From NCBI RefSeq assembly GCF_026341035.1, contig NZ_JAPEOQ010000002.1:3162001-3226000 (forward strand): DNA of 64,000 nt, read 5' to 3'. The translations under genes were made by a program, and so were the position numbers. This DNA comes from Streptomyces sp. NBC_01016 (GTDB lineage: Bacteria; Actinomycetota; Actinomycetes; Streptomycetales; Streptomycetaceae). The notes below the pieces were generated by a model. The model was not told where the DNA came from, did not search any database, and saw only the letters and a list, made by a program, of their open reading frames with translations. Shown here piece after piece: positions 63,482 to 64,000 of this stretch (its first letter is position 1; the number at the start of each line of letters is the position of its first letter).

Positions 63482-64000
63482 TCAACCCGCCGGTCGGTAC
63501 TCCTGCTCGGGGCGCCCCGTGGCCCCGTACCGCAGTCGCATGCGCAGCAGGCCGTCCGTGCACAGGCCCGCGAGGTGGCGTTGGGCCGTGGCGCGGGAGA
63601 TGCCGATGGAGTGGCCCACCTCCGCGGCGGACAGGGCGGCGTCGGCCCCCCGGACGGTGGTGAGTACCAGTTGGCGGGTGGCGGCGTGTGCGCCGGTGGG
63701 GCGGTCGCGGCGCGGTGGGGGAGCGAAGAGCGTGGCCACCGCTTCGTCGATCGTGTCCTGGTCGACGTGCGGGGAGTCCAATGTGCGGCGGTAGCGGGCG
63801 TAGCCGCGAAGGCGGTCGATCAGGCGCTGCGGAGGGAACGGCTTCGCCAGGTAGGTGAGCGCGCCGGCCGACAGTGCTGCCCGGACAGTTTGTCCCTCCG
63901 TCGCCGCGCTCAACACGAAGGAGTCGCAGGGCAGTTCGCGGACCAGGTCCACGCCGGAGCCGTCCGGGAGGTACACGTCCACCAGGGCCAGGTCGACCTG
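63482..64000 (-). CDS. Response regulator, CitB/DcuR type (N-terminus beyond window)
   Basis: The C-terminal 172 codons are inside. The receiver half shows the phosphoacceptor region LALVDVYLPDGSG and the conserved Lys (YLAKPFPPQRL). The output half is a winged HTH of the CitB/DpiA type (LSAAEVGHSIGISRATAQRHLAGLCTDGLLRMRLRYGATGRPEQEY). These regulators work with sensor kinases for di- or tricarboxylates. The start and any kinase gene lie beyond base 64000. Confidence 0.85.
   Translation of the reverse strand, partial: QVDLALVDVYLPDGSGVDLVRELPCDSFVLSAATEGQTVRAALSAGALTYLAKPFPPQRLIDRLRGYARYRRTLDSPHVDQDTIDEAVATLFAPPPRRDRPTGAHAATRQLVLTTVRGADAALSAAEVGHSIGISRATAQRHLAGLCTDGLLRMRLRYGATGRPEQEYRPAG

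Noticed and set aside
1..64000. Mobile elements, tRNA or rRNA genes
   Set aside because: No transposase or integrase frame, terminal inverted repeats, tRNA cloverleaf or rRNA-like stretch was recognised on reading both strands.

Overview
The window is very GC-rich, has strong third-position G/C bias, uses GTG and TTG starts freely, and keeps genes tightly packed with ATGA or GTGA overlaps. Together with family matches (vdcBCD, the SCO5918-type cold-shock neighbourhood, Tat-exported enzymes, a cysteine leader peptide) this points to a Streptomyces chromosome, in a region rich in catabolic and regulatory genes. No rRNA, tRNA, CRISPR array, transposase or phage gene was seen.

Layout. 1-1.7 kb: a truncated Tat-exported gene divergent from a LacI regulator, then a small secreted Cys-containing protein. 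1.9-5.9 kb: a sulfonate uptake and desulfonation operon (ssuA-C-B-D-like) preceded by a 24-codon Cys leader peptide and a hairpin. 5.9-13.1 kb: a GntR regulator with a palindromic operator, then a tightly coupled six-gene operon (MFS, DhaK-type kinase, RpiB-like, TIM-like, OiaC-like, ApnO-like) that fits conversion of D-apionate to D-erythrose 4-phosphate. 13.1-17.1 kb: GNAT, AraC regulator and vdcBCD (vanillate-type decarboxylase). 17.1-19.1 kb: a HEAT-repeat gene overlapping a MerR regulator that carries HEAT repeats and a minisatellite linker. 19.1-29.3 kb: a glycine betaine locus with an OpuA/ProU-type ABC importer, two paralogous IclR regulators with matching 15-bp operator-like sites, and dgcA-gbcA-gbcB-like demethylation enzymes.

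29.3-37.1 kb: a DHA2 efflux pump with a structured leader; the sialic acid operon nanA-nanK-nanE-nanT divergent from its GntR regulator; a PEP-mutase/isocitrate-lyase-family enzyme. 37.1-40.4 kb: a metallo-beta-lactamase-fold hydrolase divergent from an AtzG-like small subunit plus amidase, and a TetR gene whose promoter carries the same 20-bp operator. 40.4-46 kb: a taurine/nitrate-type ABC importer with two permeases and a benzoylformate decarboxylase inside the operon, then a MaoC hydratase. 46-48.8 kb: a two-gene locus with a membrane-anchored STAND-like NTPase and a small partner sharing its N-terminal motif; I consider this the least described item here. 48.8-52 kb: RraA-like, LOG-like, LysR and NmrA-like genes. 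52-55.5 kb: cold-shock protein, DEAD-box helicase, CBS protein, SCO5918-family protein, HTH protein. 55.5-64 kb: LysR and a small orphan, a Tat-exported penicillin-acylase-family enzyme, a DoxX plus exported MBL operon, SDR and XRE genes, and a truncated two-component response regulator.

Two themes recur. Nearly every catabolic cluster carries its own regulator with a readable operator. Short imperfect tandem duplications (12-51 bp) sit repeatedly at gene edges, several of them on or next to stop codons (lacI, lerK, the nan-linked gntR, the amidase), others at start codons (nanK, SDR), in leaders (dgcA) or in linkers (MerR).
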